DNA of 64,000 nucleotides from Vibrio ishigakensis (GTDB taxonomy: Bacteria; Pseudomonadota; Gammaproteobacteria; Enterobacterales; Vibrionaceae), in NCBI RefSeq assembly GCF_024347675.1, contig NZ_AP024881.1, positions 558,001 through 622,000 on the forward strand, given 5' to 3'. Every line of letters begins with the position of its first letter. Within the stretch, counting starts at the first letter, position 1. The translations under genes were made by a program, and so were the position numbers. This document shows positions 9,532-18,513 of the stretch, one piece after another. Under the pieces are notes generated by a model. The model saw nothing but the letters and a program-made list of their open reading frames with translations. It did not search any database and was not told the origin of the DNA.

Positions 9532-10428
9532 ATGCAAGTTTCACAGCTCAAGGTTGCAAATACAGAACTGCCTTCACAAGAAGAGCTCGTTATTGCTTTC
9601 GCCAAAAAAGATATCCAAGGCCTATTTGAGGCCTCAAGCATTTATGCCTCATGGCAACTGTCTGACTACAATATCCTATTGCTTAATAAAGAGAAGGCTT
9701 CTGAGCTTACACTAGAGCTTGAAGCTAACACTGTTGATATTGCTTCTCTAGAATCTCTTCCTGATACCTCAAAGCCAGGTGTTGCGCTGTTCGATATGGA
9801 TTCAACCTTGATTGAAATCGAGTGCATCGATGAGATAGCTAAGCTTGCAGGCGTTGGAGAGGAAGTGTCTGAGGTAACCGAGCGTGCTATGCAGGGTGAA
9901 TTGGACTTTGAGCAGAGCCTTCGCCAGCGAGTAGGCAAACTTGAAGGCGCACCTGATTCTATCCTTGAGCAAGTTCGTGTGAAACTTCCAGTTATGGATG
10001 AAGCCGAGCTATTAATAGATGGACTGAAATCTCTTGGGTGGAAGGTCGCACTCGCTTCAGGTGGTTTCACCTATTTTTCTGATTCTCTAAAAGAGACCCT
10101 TAAACTTGACTACGCTCGCTCGAATCAACTTGAGATAATCGATTGTGTTCTTACAGGTAAGGTTCTGGGTGATGTGGTTTCTGCAGAAACCAAGGCCGAA
10201 GTGCTGCGCGAGTTAAGAGACATGTATGGCATCGATAAGTCAAACAGCGTTGCCGTGGGTGATGGTGCCAACGACCTAGTCATGATGGCAGAAGCCGGAC
10301 TGGGTGTGGCGTATCATGCAAAGCCTAAGGTCGTAGAGCAGGCTCAAACCGCTGTGAAATATTCATCATTAGGTGGTGTGCTTTGTATCCTAAGCGCATC
10401 ATCAGTGATTCAACAAATTAAGAAATAG
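9532..10428 (+). CDS. serB: Phosphoserine phosphatase
   Basis: 298 aa HAD-superfamily phosphatase making L-serine from phosphoserine, the last step of serine synthesis. HAD motif I is FDMDSTLIE with nucleophile D88 and acid/base D90; EIAKLAGVGEEVSEVTERAMQG follows as the cap; motif II SGGFTYF is near residue 176; motif III/IV is VGDGANDLVMM near 239. The N-terminal 75 residues form a divergent ACT-like region, somewhat shorter than in E. coli (322 aa). SD AAGGAA precedes the ATG. It ends 5 bp before radA, so the two are co-transcribed. Confidence 0.95.
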   Translation: MQVSQLKVANTELPSQEELVIAFAKKDIQGLFEASSIYASWQLSDYNILLLNKEKASELTLELEANTVDIASLESLPDTSKPGVALFDMDSTLIEIECIDEIAKLAGVGEEVSEVTERAMQGELDFEQSLRQRVGKLEGAPDSILEQVRVKLPVMDEAELLIDGLKSLGWKVALASGGFTYFSDSLKETLKLDYARSNQLEIIDCVLTGKVLGDVVSAETKAEVLRELRDMYGIDKSNSVAVGDGANDLVMMAEAGLGVAYHAKPKVVEQAQTAVKYSSLGGVLCILSASSVIQQIKK

Positions 10429-10433
10429 AGTAG

Positions 10434-11813
10434 ATGGCAAAAGTAAAAACAGCCTATGTATGTAATGACTGTGGCGCGGACTTTCCGCGCTGGCAGGGGC
10501 AGTGCAATGCCTGTGGTGCGTGGAATACCATTACCGAAGTAAAGCTTGCCGCATCTCCATCGGTTGCCAGAAACGAAAGACTGAGTGGTTATGCTGGCAG
10601 TGCGACTGAATCTCAGGTTCAGGTGCTGGCAGATATTGACCTGCAAGAGGTGCCAAGATTCAGTTCTACCTTTAAAGAGTTCGACCGAGTGCTTGGCGGT
10701 GGCATAGTGCCAGGTGCAGCTATCTTGATTGGCGGCAACCCAGGCGCAGGTAAATCAACGCTGCTTTTACAAACCATGTGTCGATTGGCGAGTGAGTTGC
10801 GAACTCTATATGTTACTGGTGAGGAATCCTTGCAACAGGTAGCAATGCGCGCCTCACGTCTTGGTCTTCCAAAAGACAAGCTAAAGATGCTGTCTGAAAC
10901 CAACGTAGATAAGATCTGTCAGGTTGCAGAGAAAGAGCAACCTAAGCTGATGGTGATTGACTCCATTCAGGTTATGCACGTCTCAGACGTTCAGTCTTCA
11001 CCGGGCACGGTTGCTCAGGTGCGTGAGTCTGCTACAGCACTAACTCGCTATGCCAAACAAAACAACGTGGCTGTGTTTATCGTTGGACACGTAACTAAAG
11101 ACGGTTCGCTAGCGGGCCCTAAAGTGCTAGAGCACATTATTGACTGCTCAGTGCTTCTTGATGGTAGTACTGATAGCCGTTTTAGAACCTTGCGTTGTCA
11201 TAAGAACCGCTTTGGCGCCGTAAACGAGCTAGGTGTTTTTGCCATGACAGGTCAAGGACTAAAAGAGGTATCAAACCCATCGGCTATCTTCCTTTCTCGC
11301 GGAGAGGAACAAACCAGTGGCAGCTCGGTGATGGTTATCTGGGAAGGTACTCGCCCTCTACTCGTTGAGATACAGGCGCTGGTGGATTACTCTCAGTTGG
11401 CAAACCCGCGCCGCGTTGCTGTTGGTCTTGAGCAAAACCGTTTATCTATGCTTCTGGCGGTTCTGCATAAACACGGCGGTTTGCAGATGGCAGACCAAGA
11501 TGTATTCGTGAACGTAGTCGGTGGTGTTAAGGTTGCTGAAACCAGTGCGGACTTGGCGCTGGTGATGGCACTACTATCCAGCTTCAGAGACAGAGCTCTG
11601 CCAAAGGATGCGGTCATCTTTGGTGAAATGGGCTTAGCCGGCGAGATTCGACCAGTACCAAGTGGCCAAGAACGTTTGAACGAAGCCTTCAAACACGGCT
11701 TTAAACAAGCCATTGTCCCTTATGCCAATATGCCGAAAGGTGGCATACCTGGCATGCGCATTCACGCGGTTAAAAATCTATCTGAAGCCATTCAAGCGTT
11801 TGATGAAATGTAG
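10434..11813 (+). CDS. radA: DNA repair/recombination protein RadA (Sms)
   Basis: 459 aa, canonical length. Domains in order: a C4 zinc finger (Cys 10, 13, 24, 27), a RecA-like ATPase with Walker A GGNPGAGKST (100-109), the RadA-specific KNRFG motif near residue 257, and a C-terminal Lon-protease-like domain (GGVKVAETSADLALVMALL, GEMGLAGEIRPV). RadA is a branch-migration helicase acting on recombination intermediates. Follows serB by 5 bp, the E. coli order. Confidence 0.96.
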   Translation: MAKVKTAYVCNDCGADFPRWQGQCNACGAWNTITEVKLAASPSVARNERLSGYAGSATESQVQVLADIDLQEVPRFSSTFKEFDRVLGGGIVPGAAILIGGNPGAGKSTLLLQTMCRLASELRTLYVTGEESLQQVAMRASRLGLPKDKLKMLSETNVDKICQVAEKEQPKLMVIDSIQVMHVSDVQSSPGTVAQVRESATALTRYAKQNNVAVFIVGHVTKDGSLAGPKVLEHIIDCSVLLDGSTDSRFRTLRCHKNRFGAVNELGVFAMTGQGLKEVSNPSAIFLSRGEEQTSGSSVMVIWEGTRPLLVEIQALVDYSQLANPRRVAVGLEQNRLSMLLAVLHKHGGLQMADQDVFVNVVGGVKVAETSADLALVMALLSSFRDRALPKDAVIFGEMGLAGEIRPVPSGQERLNEAFKHGFKQAIVPYANMPKGGIPGMRIHAVKNLSEAIQAFDEM

Positions 11814-11842
11814 TTCACATACGCTTTCAACTATGCCAAAAG

Positions 11843-11886
11843 TCACCTATATTTCTTGAACTGGAAAAATAAGGTGATTTTTTTTC
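11843..11886 (+). terminator. Weak terminator candidate after radA
   Basis: TCACCT at 11843-11848 can pair with AGGTGA at 11872-11877, followed by T8. The loop is long (23 nt) and the stem short, so termination may be partial. Confidence 0.4.
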
Positions 11887-11924
11887 CCCGACCTGCACGC
11901 AAAGCTATCAGTCTTGACAGATTA

Positions 11925-11933
11925 TGGTATACT
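11925..11933 (+). promoter_or_regulatory. Extended -10 promoter of fusA2
   Basis: TGGTATACT matches an extended -10 element (TGn-TATAAT) 38 bp before the fusA2 ATG. A TTGACA at 11914-11919 is only 8 nt upstream, too close to be its -35. Confidence 0.5.
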
Positions 11934-11970
11934 CAGCGCGCATTTTATATCCTATTAACAGAGTAAAACG

Positions 11971-14055
11971 ATGACTGATTTATCTAAATACAGAAACATT
12001 GGTATTTTTGCTCACGTAGACGCAGGTAAAACTACCTCTACAGAGCGTATCCTAAAGCTTACTGGTAAGATCCACCGTACAGGTGAGGTTCATGATGGTG
12101 CAGCAACAACTGACTTCATGGAGCAGGAAGCAGAACGTGGTATTACTATCCAGTCTGCTGCGACAACTTGTTTCTGGAAAGACCACCGTCTAAACATCAT
12201 CGATACTCCTGGACACGTTGACTTCACAGTTGAAGTTTACCGTTCTCTTAAAGTTCTTGATGGTGGTGTTGGCGTATTCTGTGGTTCTGGTGGTGTTGAG
12301 CCTCAATCAGAAACTAACTGGCGTTACGCGAACGAATCTGAAGTAGCTCGTCTAATCTTCGTAAACAAGCTGGACCGTATGGGTGCAGACTTCTACCGCG
12401 TTGTTGAGCAAGTGAAGAACGTACTAGGTGCTAACCCACTAGTTATGACTCTTCCAATCGGTATCGAAGATGACTTCACAGGCGTTATCGACGTTCTGAA
12501 CCAAAAAGCACTAATCTGGGATGATTCAGGTCTTCCAGAGAACTACACAGTAGAAGAGATCCCAGCTGAGTACGCTGAAAAAGCGGCTGAGTATCGTGAG
12601 ATGCTAATCGAGACTGCTGTTGAGCAAGACGATGACCTAATGATGGCATACATGGAAGGCGAAGAGCCAACTTTGGAGCAAATCAAAGAGTGTATCCGTA
12701 AAGGTACTCGTGACCTAGCATTCTTCCCAACGTTCTGTGGTTCTGCGTTCAAGAACAAAGGTATGCAGCCTATGCTTGACGCTGTTGTTGACTACCTACC
12801 GTCTCCAACAGAAGTTGATCCTCAGCCTCTAACTGACCCAGATACTGGTGAAGCTACTGGTGAAGTTGCACTTGTAGATCCATCTGAACCTCTACGTGCT
12901 CTTGCGTTTAAGATCATGGATGACCGTTTCGGTGCTCTAACATTTATCCGTGTTTACTCTGGTACTATGAAGAAGGGTGACACCATTCTTAACTCTGCTA
13001 CTGGTAAAACTGAGCGTATCGGCCGTATGGTTGAGATGCACGCGGATGAGCGTAACGAGATCGATTCAGCACAAGCTGGTGATATCATCGCAGTTGTTGG
13101 TATGAAGAACGTTCAAACTGGTCACACTCTATGTGATCCTAAGCACGAATGTACTCTTGAGCCAATGATCTTCCCAGAACCAGTAATCTCAATCGCTGTA
13201 TCTCCAAAAGATAAAGGCGGTTCTGAGAAAATGGGTATCGCGATCGGTAAAATGGTTGCAGAAGATCCATCTTTCCAAGTTGAGACTGATGAAGATTCAG
13301 GCGAAACCATCCTTAAAGGTATGGGTGAACTTCACCTAGACATCAAGGTTGACATCCTTAAGCGTACTTACGGCGTAGACCTAATCGTTGGTCAACCTCA
13401 GGTTGCTTACCGTGAAACTATCACTCAAGAAGTTGAAGATAGCTACACGCACAAGAAACAGTCTGGTGGTTCTGGTCAGTTCGGTAAGATCGACTACCGT
13501 ATCAAGCCTGCAGAAGCTGGCACTGGCTTTAAGTTCTCGTCAACAGTTGTTGGTGGTAACGTACCTAAAGAATTCTGGCCTGCAGTTGAGAAAGGCTTCG
13601 CTTCTATGATGGAAGAGGGTGTTCTAGCTGGCTTCCCTGTTCTTGACGTTGAAGTTGAACTATTCGACGGTGGCTTCCACGCAGTGGATTCATCTGCAAT
13701 CGCATTTGAAATCGCAGCTAAAGGCGCATTCCGTCAGTCTATCCCTAAAGCGGGTGCACAACTTCTTGAGCCTATCATGAAGGTTGACGTGTTCACTCCA
13801 GACGATCACGTAGGTGACGTTATCGGTGACCTTAACCGTCGTCGTGGTATGATCAAAGACCAAGAAGCTGGCGCAACTGGCGTACGTATCAAAGCTGACG
13901 TTCCTCTATCTGAGATGTTCGGTTACATCGGCCACCTACGTACTATTACTTCTGGCCGTGGTCAGTTCTCTATGGAGTTCAGCCACTACTCAGCATGTCC
14001 ACAAAATGTTGCTGATGAAGTAATCGCAAAAGTTAAAGAAGAGAAAGCTAAGTAA
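11971..14055 (+). CDS. fusA2: Elongation factor G 2 (EF-G paralogue)
   Basis: 694 aa translational GTPase with EF-G domain order. The G-domain motifs are G1 [10 protein letters not shown] (residues 14-23), G2 [12 protein letters not shown]3 DTPGHVDF (near 80) and G4 [10 protein letters not shown] (near 134), followed by the EF-G III/IV/V domains (LNRRRGMI near 625, [14 protein letters not shown] near 650). Vibrios carry a second EF-G gene next to radA, away from the str operon, and the context matches. Whether it acts in translocation, ribosome recycling or stress is not visible here. Codon use is strongly biased toward CGT, GGT and AAC, as in highly expressed genes. Followed by a strong terminator. 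Confidence 0.92.
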   Translation: MTDLSKYRNIGIFAHVDAGKTTSTERILKLTGKIHRTGEVHDGAATTDFMEQEAERGITIQSAATTCFWKDHRLNIIDTPGHVDFTVEVYRSLKVLDGGVGVFCGSGGVEPQSETNWRYANESEVARLIFVNKLDRMGADFYRVVEQVKNVLGANPLVMTLPIGIEDDFTGVIDVLNQKALIWDDSGLPENYTVEEIPAEYAEKAAEYREMLIETAVEQDDDLMMAYMEGEEPTLEQIKECIRKGTRDLAFFPTFCGSAFKNKGMQPMLDAVVDYLPSPTEVDPQPLTDPDTGEATGEVALVDPSEPLRALAFKIMDDRFGALTFIRVYSGTMKKGDTILNSATGKTERIGRMVEMHADERNEIDSAQAGDIIAVVGMKNVQTGHTLCDPKHECTLEPMIFPEPVISIAVSPKDKGGSEKMGIAIGKMVAEDPSFQVETDEDSGETILKGMGELHLDIKVDILKRTYGVDLIVGQPQVAYRETITQEVEDSYTHKKQSGGSGQFGKIDYRIKPAEAGTGFKFSSTVVGGNVPKEFWPAVEKGFASMMEEGVLAGFPVLDVEVELFDGGFHAVDSSAIAFEIAAKGAFRQSIPKAGAQLLEPIMKVDVFTPDDHVGDVIGDLNRRRGMIKDQEAGATGVRIKADVPLSEMFGYIGHLRTITSGRGQFSMEFSHYSACPQNVADEVIAKVKEEKAK

Positions 14056-14080
14056 TATTGCTTAATCTTTAATGACTGAA

Positions 14081-14119
14081 AAAGCCCCGACAGTGAAAGC
14101 TGTCGGGGCTTTTGTTTTG
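14081..14119 (+). terminator. Terminator after fusA2
   Basis: A perfect 13-bp stem (AAAGCCCCGACAG at 14081-14093, CTGTCGGGGCTTT at 14100-14112) with a TGAAAG loop and a T-rich tail. Confidence 0.93.
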
Positions 14120-14154
14120 TGGTATCTTTTTAATGTAGGTAAAAGGAGATTACC

Positions 14155-15429
14155 ATGCACAATTACGCAGACAACCAATTTGCTTCCAAAGCAAATCTAT
14201 TACTTTCATTGGTTTGTTTTTTCTCTGTATTCGCAAATTGGCATGCCTTTTGGTCTTTTTTTATAATTGCATTTTTACAGTTGGCATATATTTTCTACAT
14301 TAGAATGAACGTTAAAAGTAACTACAGAGTTCTAATTGGGAGTTGGCCTACTGTAATATTAATTGGTTTTCTTGTTTGCCTGATGGTTAGCTTATTTCTC
14401 TACATCCCTACAGCGAATACAGAAGAGGTCTATTTAGCGCTATTGAGGTGTTTATTCTTTCTTATTCATTTCTATTTTGCATATTCTTATCTTATACATA
14501 TTGAAAAATATGACTTAGGTTATTTTCTTTATGACTGTATTGTTGCTGCAACAACAATTTGTGCTTTATACTTTTTACTTGATTATAATTATAATATAGA
14601 TACAGTAATTTCATCTTCAAGCTTTGAGTTACCATTCTTTTTTAATATAAGGATGATTGGGTTTATATGTTGTTACTCTACTATATACCTGATATATAGA
14701 ATAATTCTAAGTGGAGATAATGAAAAAAAACTACCTGTCTTCTGTATAGTTTATGCAATCAATCTAGTACTACTTGTTTGGTTGGGAGGTAGGGCTTCAC
14801 TATTGGCCACCATGATATCTAGTTTATTTATAATTGGGGTCTTTTCCTATCATAAAGTATTGAAAAGCAATAGAGTTCAACAATTGCTATTGCTTACAGT
14901 GATATCTGTAATAGTTTCTGTTCCATTAAATGTATTGGAATGGAATGGTCTAAACAGAGTTTTGACGTTGTTTTCAGATGATACGATATTAACAATAAAC
15001 GAACTTAGTAGTAACCGATTAGTCTTGTGGAGTGATGCTCTAACATATATTGAAAAATCGTTTTATTTTGGGAATGGTCCTGATTCATATCGATTTCTTA
15101 GTATTACAGGGCAATTTCAGCCTCATAACTTTGTGTTGCAATTTTTATTTGAAGTGGGAATTTTCGGCACATTTTTCTTACTTGGATTGGTTTTTTATAT
15201 ACTTGTGATTTCTTTAGTTAAAGTTTTAAGTTGTAACGTAGATGGGCTAAATAAACTAGTTATGAATCTATCGTTGATTGGAGCGTTAGTTTTTCAAGGT
15301 TTGCTAGACGGTACATTTTATTGGTCAGTAACGGTGATGCAGATTATTATTTGCATCACCTCCCTGTATAAAGCGTGTGTTTATTCCCACTCAACTTGGT
15401 TACCACCCCAAGCAGAACCTAAGTTATGA
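14155..15429 (+). CDS. Wzy_C-domain membrane protein (O-antigen ligase/polymerase or PglL-like)
   Basis: 424 aa polytopic protein with 10-12 hydrophobic helices and a large loop before the last helices. The loop holds GNGPDSYRF and QPHNFVLQFLFEVGIFG, the pattern (G-x-G...PHN...Q...E-x-G-x-x-G) of the Wzy_C/O-antigen ligase superfamily. This superfamily contains WaaL ligases, Wzy polymerases and PglL-type protein glycosyltransferases, and sequence alone does not separate them. SD AAAGGAGAT is strong. The gene is far more AT-rich than fusA2 beside it, suggesting acquisition. Its 3' end overlaps the convergent acyl-CoA synthetase gene by 49 bp. No other glycan gene is adjacent; the Tad pilus locus starts 1.7 kb further on. 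Confidence 0.75.
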   Translation: MHNYADNQFASKANLLLSLVCFFSVFANWHAFWSFFIIAFLQLAYIFYIRMNVKSNYRVLIGSWPTVILIGFLVCLMVSLFLYIPTANTEEVYLALLRCLFFLIHFYFAYSYLIHIEKYDLGYFLYDCIVAATTICALYFLLDYNYNIDTVISSSSFELPFFFNIRMIGFICCYSTIYLIYRIILSGDNEKKLPVFCIVYAINLVLLVWLGGRASLLATMISSLFIIGVFSYHKVLKSNRVQQLLLLTVISVIVSVPLNVLEWNGLNRVLTLFSDDTILTINELSSNRLVLWSDALTYIEKSFYFGNGPDSYRFLSITGQFQPHNFVLQFLFEVGIFGTFFLLGLVFYILVISLVKVLSCNVDGLNKLVMNLSLIGALVFQGLLDGTFYWSVTVMQIIICITSLYKACVYSHSTWLPPQAEPKL

Positions 15430-17087
15430 TAGTTTTTCTCTAAAATATGACGTTTGATTTTTAAGGTTGGTGTGAGTATGCCGTTCTCAATACTCCAAGG
15501 TTCTCTTATCACCAAAATACCTTTCACCTTTTCATGACTCTCTAGCCTGTCGTTGAGGGAAATTAATGCCCTTTTGAGGCTGTTCTCGTAGCGTTGCTTG
15601 TCAAAGTTAGGAAATTCATGTGGAACAACCAGCATGATAGGAGCTGGCATTCCCAAGCCAACCAAACACAACATTTCTACTCTAGCTAATTCGATAAATG
15701 ACTTTTCGATAGGAACAGGTGCTACAAATTTCCCTTTTGCTGTTTTGAAGGTGTCTTTCTTGCGGCCTTGAATAAACAGATAGCCTTCTGAATCGAGTTT
15801 GCCGACATCGCCAGTATGCAGCCAACCATCATCATTAAAGGTCTCTTTGGTTAACTCATCTTCTTTGTAGTAGCCAGAGAACAGCCCTTGGCTCTTTAGA
15901 AGTATTTCGTCATCATCGGCAATCTTGATGTCGATTCCCGGCCCTGCTTTTCCGATCGAGCCTATTTTGCTCGCATTGAATGGATAATTGAGAGTCCCGT
16001 ACGCGTAAGTTTCGGTCATGCCCCAAGCTTCAGTAATGTTTAAGCCTACCGTGTGATACCACTCGAGTATGGATGGACTGATTGGCGCTGAACCACAGCC
16101 CAGAACTCTACCTTGGTCCAGGCCTAAACCATCTGCAATCTTCTTCTTGATGATATTGTTAAGTATTGGGATTTTGAGGAGTAGGTTGAGCTTCTTCGGC
16201 GGCAATTTGTCTTGTATTCGCTGTTGGAACAAGGTCCATAAGCGAGGAACAGAAATAAACAGAGTAGGGCGATGCATCTTCACATCGTCGATAAAGGTCT
16301 CTAAAGATTCTGGAAACGCTGTCGGTAATCCGGCTGTGATAGAAGAGCCAAAAATATAAACACGCTCAGTAATGTGTGCGAGTGGCAGATAAGAGAACAT
16401 CCTATCGCCCGCTTGAATACCGATGTGCTCTACCAGCTTTTGTACTGACCAAGAAAATGCTCCAAAGGTGAGCATAGCCCCTTTTGGTGTCCCAGATGTG
16501 CCGGAGGTATAAACGATAGACATCAGCTTGTCGTCATGATGCTGTGCATATTCCTCTTCTGGGAGGGGAGAGGTGTCATGAACTAGCTGAGCAAATTTAT
16601 GCTGGCACTCGGGCGCAGAATCATAAGGATATGAAATTGTAATAAGGTTAGGGTTATTCGCTATTACTTCAGAGGTGGCTGTAGCGTCATCCAATTTACC
16701 GGCTACTAAAACCTTGCTCTCACTGTGCTTTATACAGTAATCAATAGTATCTGTTCCGGCTGTTGGGAAAATAGGGACACTAATGTAATCACCCAGCATA
16801 AGCGCAAGGTCTGTAATAAACCATTCGACACAGTTTTTAGAAATGAACGCAACTTTGTCGCGAGGTTGAAGTCCCATCTCCCTCAATGATTGAGCGAACT
16901 TGAGAGCCATGTCGGCGACCTCTGAGAAAGTATAATCGACGAACTCCCTGTCAATTATTTGTTTCAGATAGACTTCATTTGGTCTTTCATGAGCCCATTT
17001 CAAAATGAGCTCGTTAGGCGGTGGTATGGTGCAAGGCGGATTGTTGAAAGTTGCCTGTTCAGCTTCGTTCCCTGAAGTAAATACCAT
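15381..17087 (-). CDS. AMP-forming acyl-CoA synthetase, long-chain type
   Basis: 568 aa adenylate-forming enzyme that activates a fatty acid with ATP and couples it to CoA. Motifs: the P-loop-like SIVYTSGTSGTPKGAML (residues about 190-206), A5-type AWGMTETYAYG near 355, WLHTGDVGKLDSEGYLFIQGRKKD near 425-448 and the C-terminal lysine region (FKTAKGKFVAP). It resembles the long-chain (FadD15/VC2341-like) branch, which in Vibrio lies next to fusA2. The start at 17087 is the only good candidate. It overlaps the Wzy_C gene tail-to-tail. The true acyl substrate cannot be read from sequence. Confidence 0.87.
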   Translation of the reverse strand: MVFTSGNEAEQATFNNPPCTIPPPNELILKWAHERPNEVYLKQIIDREFVDYTFSEVADMALKFAQSLREMGLQPRDKVAFISKNCVEWFITDLALMLGDYISVPIFPTAGTDTIDYCIKHSESKVLVAGKLDDATATSEVIANNPNLITISYPYDSAPECQHKFAQLVHDTSPLPEEEYAQHHDDKLMSIVYTSGTSGTPKGAMLTFGAFSWSVQKLVEHIGIQAGDRMFSYLPLAHITERVYIFGSSITAGLPTAFPESLETFIDDVKMHRPTLFISVPRLWTLFQQRIQDKLPPKKLNLLLKIPILNNIIKKKIADGLGLDQGRVLGCGSAPISPSILEWYHTVGLNITEAWGMTETYAYGTLNYPFNASKIGSIGKAGPGIDIKIADDDEILLKSQGLFSGYYKEDELTKETFNDDGWLHTGDVGKLDSEGYLFIQGRKKDTFKTAKGKFVAPVPIEKSFIELARVEMLCLVGLGMPAPIMLVVPHEFPNFDKQRYENSLKRALISLNDRLESHEKVKGILVIREPWSIENGILTPTLKIKRHILEKNYHNLGSAWGGNQVEWE

Positions 17088-17155
17088 AAATCCCTCTGAA
17101 ATTATAATGTTTGTATTCAGAAGCTTAGCAGGTATTTATCATTCCGCTTTGTTTG

Positions 17156-17854
17156 TCACCTCACAACGTTTTGCCGGTACTCCGTAGGAGTTAATGAGGT
17201 GTGTTTTTTGAATACTCGATTGAAGTAAGATACATCAGAATAACCAACTTGAAATGCTATCGAAGAAACTTTTTCTCTTGGTTGAGATGTTAGCAATTGT
17301 TTGGAAAGTTCTACGCGTTTGTTACTCAGGTATTCCTGGAAGCTAATGTTTTTGTGTTTTCGAAAGAATTTCGAGAAGTATGTGGTGGAGAAATTTGCTA
17401 AGTTTGCCACTTCTTCTTCTCTGATTTCTCTATCAATATTCTTCTCGATAAACATATCTATTTTATTAAGTCTTTTCGAAGGTAAGTTACCAGAGATATT
17501 GGTTGACTGAGTAGTTGTATTAACTAAGTTGCTCAACGAACCACGTAATTTGGAAAGGTCAGTATAGTTAAGAAAAGTGCATTGAACCTTATCCGTATAC
17601 GTATTGCAAACGTAACTCTCAGCAGTTAGTACGATTAGTCGCTTTCCAAGGTTAGAACAAATGCTGCAAGCTATCTCAAAAAGCTCGTCTACTTCTTCAC
17701 CAAGAATAAAGATGGCATATTTAATTTCCGGACGGGTAAGAACGGATATATCTCTACCGTGAAAGTCAAAGTCAAAGTCATCGTCAATATTGCTGCATTT
17801 ATTATGTGTGACGGAGTCTAACCCCAATCCTATACAAATGTATCTTGCGTTCAT
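17156..17854 (-). CDS. AraC-family regulator, probable regulator of the Tad locus
   Basis: 232 aa. The C-terminal 100 residues form a standard AraC/XylS double helix-turn-helix: IREEEVANLANFSTTYFSKFFRKH, then VSSIAFQVGYSDVSYFNRVFKKH and the closing SLTPTEYR. The N-terminal 125 residues have an alternating beta/alpha look (KYAIFILGEEVDELFEIACSIC, LGKRLIVLTAESYVCN) like a degenerate receiver fold without phosphorylation aspartates. It is not a cupin-type sugar-binding domain. The gene is divergent from flp1 with a 149-bp gap, so control of the Tad operon is the natural inference. A signal for it is unknown. Confidence 0.82.
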   Translation of the reverse strand: MNARYICIGLGLDSVTHNKCSNIDDDFDFDFHGRDISVLTRPEIKYAIFILGEEVDELFEIACSICSNLGKRLIVLTAESYVCNTYTDKVQCTFLNYTDLSKLRGSLSNLVNTTTQSTNISGNLPSKRLNKIDMFIEKNIDREIREEEVANLANFSTTYFSKFFRKHKNISFQEYLSNKRVELSKQLLTSQPREKVSSIAFQVGYSDVSYFNRVFKKHTSLTPTEYRQNVVR

Positions 17855-17864
17855 GTCTATCGTC

Positions 17865-17980
17865 CTTGATTAGACCCTCAAATCCTATGAGGTACTTACA
17901 AAGTGTAATTCAGTTTGGCAAAAAAATGCAATAAATCAGTACAGGGTGAAATCACAGGCTTGAACTAGACTCTAAGTCTA
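17865..17980. promoter_or_regulatory. Repeats in the araC/flp1 intergenic region
   Basis: Two related elements, CTTGATTAGACC (17865-17876) and CTTGAACTAGAC (17959-17970), lie 94 bp apart in the same orientation. The second continues into a perfect inverted repeat, TAGACT-CTA-AGTCTA (17966-17980), 23 bp before flp1. They may be sites for the adjacent AraC-type protein, which normally binds direct repeats. No clear sigma70 hexamers were found. Confidence 0.35.
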
Positions 17981-18003
17981 TCTTTCAAGGCGGGAGACAA
18001 CTT

Positions 18004-18180
18004 ATGAGAATTAGTGAAGCCGACGTACTATGGTTCTTGAGAAATCAAGATGGCTTAACTGTTGTTGAGTATGTCGTTGCTGCTGCTCTACTAGTAGGGG
18101 CGATAGCAGTGATCTTTACCGGTTTGGAAGTATCTTTGACGACAAGTTTCAATAAGACAATTTCTTCAGCAGGGAAGTAA
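18004..18180 (+). CDS. Flp-type major pilin 1
   Basis: 58 aa class IVb (Flp) prepilin. The processing motif is DG|LTVVEY at residues 16-23, where cleavage after Gly leaves Glu at +5 and the adjoining Tyr (EY), the Flp signature. A hydrophobic helix (VVAAALLVGAIAVIFTGL) and a short polar tail follow. The leader MRISEADVLWFLRNQDG is unusually short on basic residues. SD GGGAG lies about 8 nt upstream. First gene of the Tad locus; 128 bp separates it from a second pilin gene. Confidence 0.9.
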   Translation: MRISEADVLWFLRNQDGLTVVEYVVAAALLVGAIAVIFTGLEVSLTTSFNKTISSAGK

Positions 18181-18308
18181 TGGCGTATAAGTTGGACTTT
18201 TTTGCTACAACTTGAAAACTTATTCGACAACAAAATCCTAACAACCAAGCCTCTACTTTATTAGAGTTAATATTGTCCGGTTTAGGGACGAACTTTTGGA
18301 GAAATGTT

Positions 18309-18485
18309 ATGGAAAATATCATCAAGGGTCTCAAAGACTTCGCTCGAGACGAAGAAGGCTTGACAGTTGTAGAATACGTAATTGGCGCCGCGCTATTGGT
18401 CGCAGGTCTTACTGCTATCTTTACAACGTTGGGTTCACAGTTAGATTCAAAACTTAACGACGTGATTCAAGGCATCAGCACCTAA
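18309..18485 (+). CDS. Flp-type major pilin 2
   Basis: 58 aa Flp prepilin with leader MENIIKGLKDFARDEEG, processing site G|LTVVEY (residues 17-23), helix VIGAALLVAGLTAIFTTLG and tail ending DVIQGIST. The start at 18309 is chosen over an in-frame ATG at 18273 because SD GGAGA is at 18298-18302 and the leader then has the typical basic/acidic pattern. It is closer to canonical Flp than pilin 1; the processing region is nearly identical but the tails differ, so this is an old duplication rather than a recent copy. Confidence 0.93.
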   Translation: MENIIKGLKDFARDEEGLTVVEYVIGAALLVAGLTAIFTTLGSQLDSKLNDVIQGIST

Positions 18486-18513
18486 AATCAGGTAAAGAGG
18501 AGGAGGCCAGTGG

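Noticed and set aside
11914-11933. TTGACA plus TATACT as a standard sigma70 promoter of fusA2
   Set aside because: The spacing is only 8 bp, so the TTGACA cannot be the -35; an extended -10 explains the site better.
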